A stretch of 64,000 nucleotides of DNA from Fodinibacter sp963834965. GTDB taxonomy: Bacteria; Actinomycetota; Actinomycetes; Actinomycetales; Dermatophilaceae. The position numbers were made by a program, and so were the translations under genes. Every line of letters begins with the position of its first letter. The first letter of the stretch is position 1. The notes under the pieces are model-generated. The model made no database searches. It was not told the DNA's origin and saw only the letters and a program-made list of their open reading frames with translations. The stretch covers positions 124,001 to 188,000 of the forward strand of contig CAWIEI010000006.1 of the NCBI GenBank assembly GCA_963834965.1, read 5' to 3'. Positions 62,841 through 64,000 of this stretch are shown here, in pieces.

Positions 62841-62893
62841 GTGTTCCCCTCGAAAAGTGTGTGGGGGCGCGACGAAGCCCCGTCCCCCATGAC

Positions 62894-62919
62894 GTGGCTC
62901 CCCCGATCGGAGGAGCCAC
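62894..62919. other. 11-bp stem hairpin with GATC loop upstream of the secreted gene
   Basis: GTGGCTCCCCC, GATC and GGAGGAGCCAC form an 11-bp stem with a T-G wobble. It is about 55 bp before the secreted protein's start and 180 bp after the Rieske stop. It may be a terminator of the Rieske gene or part of the leader. The rest of 62841-63096 holds no gene. Confidence 0.55.
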
Positions 62920-63096
62920 CCAGAACCTACTGAAGGAGTGCGGCCCGGCCCAGCCGAACAGGTCAGGGCTGTGCCAAGAAGTGGTCAAGATTCCGCAGGG
63001 TGGCGTCTGGTCATCGGAAACGCCTGTGCCGCAAGTGGGCTCAGGTGACTGCGGCGGCGGCGAGGTGGCAGGTGCTGAGCACCACGGCCACGGCGG

Positions 63097-63438
63097 TCAC
63101 TCGACGACGAGGTCGCCCCCGTCGCGGGTCACCGTGCCCCGCGACAGCGGCCACGCCTTGGTCAGCGCGCGGTAGAACGCGTCGAGACCGGGCACCTTGG
63201 CGAAGGCGCCCTGCGGACCCCGCGTCATCCGGCCGGTCTTCACGTCGTAGGCCGCCTGGTGCCACGGGCACACGAGGCAGCCCTCGGCGTCGATGGTCCC
63301 CTCGGCGAGGTCGGCCCGCAGGTGCCGGCACCGGCGGCCCACGGCGAAGTACTCGCCGTTGTCGCCGACGGCGTAGCCCTCGACCCCGGTGACCGTGCCG
63401 GGTGCGACGTCGCTCGCGGGAATCCTGCTGGTGGCCAT
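63097..63438 (-). CDS. Rieske [2Fe-2S] ferredoxin
   Basis: From ATG 63438 the protein is 113 residues with the Rieske ligands Cys37-x-His39 and Cys57-x-x-His60 (CRHL and CPWHQAAYD). The small size and lack of a membrane helix mark a soluble ferredoxin-like electron carrier. aaggga precedes the start. The partner oxygenase or reductase is not in the window. Confidence 0.93.
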   Translation of the reverse strand: MATSRIPASDVAPGTVTGVEGYAVGDNGEYFAVGRRCRHLRADLAEGTIDAEGCLVCPWHQAAYDVKTGRMTRGPQGAFAKVPGLDAFYRALTKAWPLSRGTVTRDGGDLVVE

Positions 63439-63513
63439 GGGCGGTCCCTTCGGGTCGGCTCCCCCCGAGTGTCGCCCCACGACGTCGTGGCGTCGAGGGA
63501 TGGCCCCGAGCGG

Positions 63514-63948
63514 CTACTCCGCCTCGACGTAGACCCAGCGCCCGGCCCGGCGCGCGAACCGGCTGCGCTCGTGCAGCTCTCCCCGGCGCACCGGCCCGTC
63601 GTCGCGGCTGACCCAGGTGGCCCGGAACTCCACGATCCCGTCTGCGTCGTCCGCGGCACCGCCCACGACGTCGAGCACGTCGAGCCCGGTCCAGCGCACT
63701 CGGGGGTCCGGTGCGGCGTCGTCGGTGCGGGTGCGCGGGTGCCAGGTGCGGAACAGGTGGTCGCCGTCCCCGAGCGCGTAGGCCGTGTAGCGCGACCGCA
63801 TCAACGCCTCGGCCGTTGGCGCCGGCCGCTCGCCCGACACCACGGGGCCGCAGCACTCGGTGAGCCGGGCACCCGACGGCACCCCACCACACGGACACGC
63901 CACCCGCGACGAGCCGGATGCCGTTGCCCCCGAACCGAACCCGCTCAC
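63514..63948 (-). CDS. YchJ-family (UPF0225) protein
   Basis: The 144-residue protein has the zinc-type SEC-C-like N-terminus (VACPCGGVPSG, LTECCGP) and the YchJ core (TAEALMRSRYTAYALGDGDH, FRATWVSRDDG and the HERSRFARRAGRWVYVE end). The family has no firmly known function. The start is GTG. The 52 bp after it to the window end show no gene. Confidence 0.9.
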   Translation of the reverse strand: MSGFGSGATASGSSRVACPCGGVPSGARLTECCGPVVSGERPAPTAEALMRSRYTAYALGDGDHLFRTWHPRTRTDDAAPDPRVRWTGLDVLDVVGGAADDADGIVEFRATWVSRDDGPVRRGELHERSRFARRAGRWVYVEAE

Positions 63949-64000
63949 CCAGCGCCGCTGTCGGACTCGTGGCTGCGACGCCCGCGCGACCGAGTCAGCC

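Overview
The window is very GC-rich DNA from an actinobacterium. Gene order, an mIHF gene, a degenerate PriA and a PGKGP-type EF-P all fit an actinobacterial chromosome. I infer Micrococcales, probably Intrasporangiaceae or a close relative, but no rRNA is present to confirm it. I saw no tRNA, rRNA, CRISPR array, phage or insertion sequence. Most of the window is core chromosome read from the minus strand; a few plus-strand and accessory segments interrupt it.

Layout. 1-6312: the N-terminal part of a HEAT-repeat glycosyltransferase, a conserved actinobacterial protein, a DUF222/HNH endonuclease behind a LexA-like box, and a polytopic membrane protein. 6456-14674 (minus): pentapeptide protein, rpe, GNAT, rsmB, fmt, def, priA and metK, mostly overlapping or adjacent. 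14804-17502 (plus): two translationally coupled coiled-coil proteins, the second with a DivIVA-type N-terminus, followed by a terminator and three 85-bp hairpin repeats. 17882-30489 (minus): pyrR-pyrB-pyrC-carA-carB-pyrK-pyrD-pyrF-mihF-gmk-rpoZ-coaBC. The pyrR leader contains a PyrR-binding-loop motif next to the Shine-Dalgarno and a TTG start. 30729-32854: a small repeat-containing protein, GNAT, dodecin, nusB and efp. 33135-34091: an AbiEi/DUF559-like protein bracketed by related repeats, sitting where the aro-efp synteny is usually uninterrupted. 34344-45388 (minus): aroB-aroK-aroC-prepilin peptidase-aroE-mltG-ruvX-alaS, two small membrane proteins and rarA.

45549-53413 is accessory: VOC and DinB proteins, an MMPL transporter, GNAT, alpha/beta hydrolase, and a toxin-antitoxin island. 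The island holds YefM-YoeB (YoeB lacks its catalytic Glu46), a HigA fragment, a truncated P-loop protein and Phd-RelE, then a HAD hydrolase. 53446-55272 is aspS. The right end (55415-63948) has a tandem-VOC protein, a lipoprotein with a TIM-barrel-like C-terminus, and a minus-strand operon of lipoprotein, ABC ATPase, FtsX-like permease and lipoprotein. That operon lies behind a small secreted I36-like protein and a perfect 19-bp hairpin. A Rieske ferredoxin and a YchJ-family protein close the window.

How the genes work together. The pyr/car genes supply the complete route from bicarbonate to UMP, with PyrR as the likely feedback regulator. The aro genes supply shikimate-pathway steps from DAHP to chorismate, except AroD/AroQ and AroA, which are not here. 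def, fmt, rsmB, metK, efp, alaS and aspS serve translation; priA, rarA and ruvX serve replication and repair. Across the window the heptamer GGATGCC/GGCATCC is strikingly frequent (about 80 by hand count). It is missing from the HNH segment and the toxin-antitoxin island.
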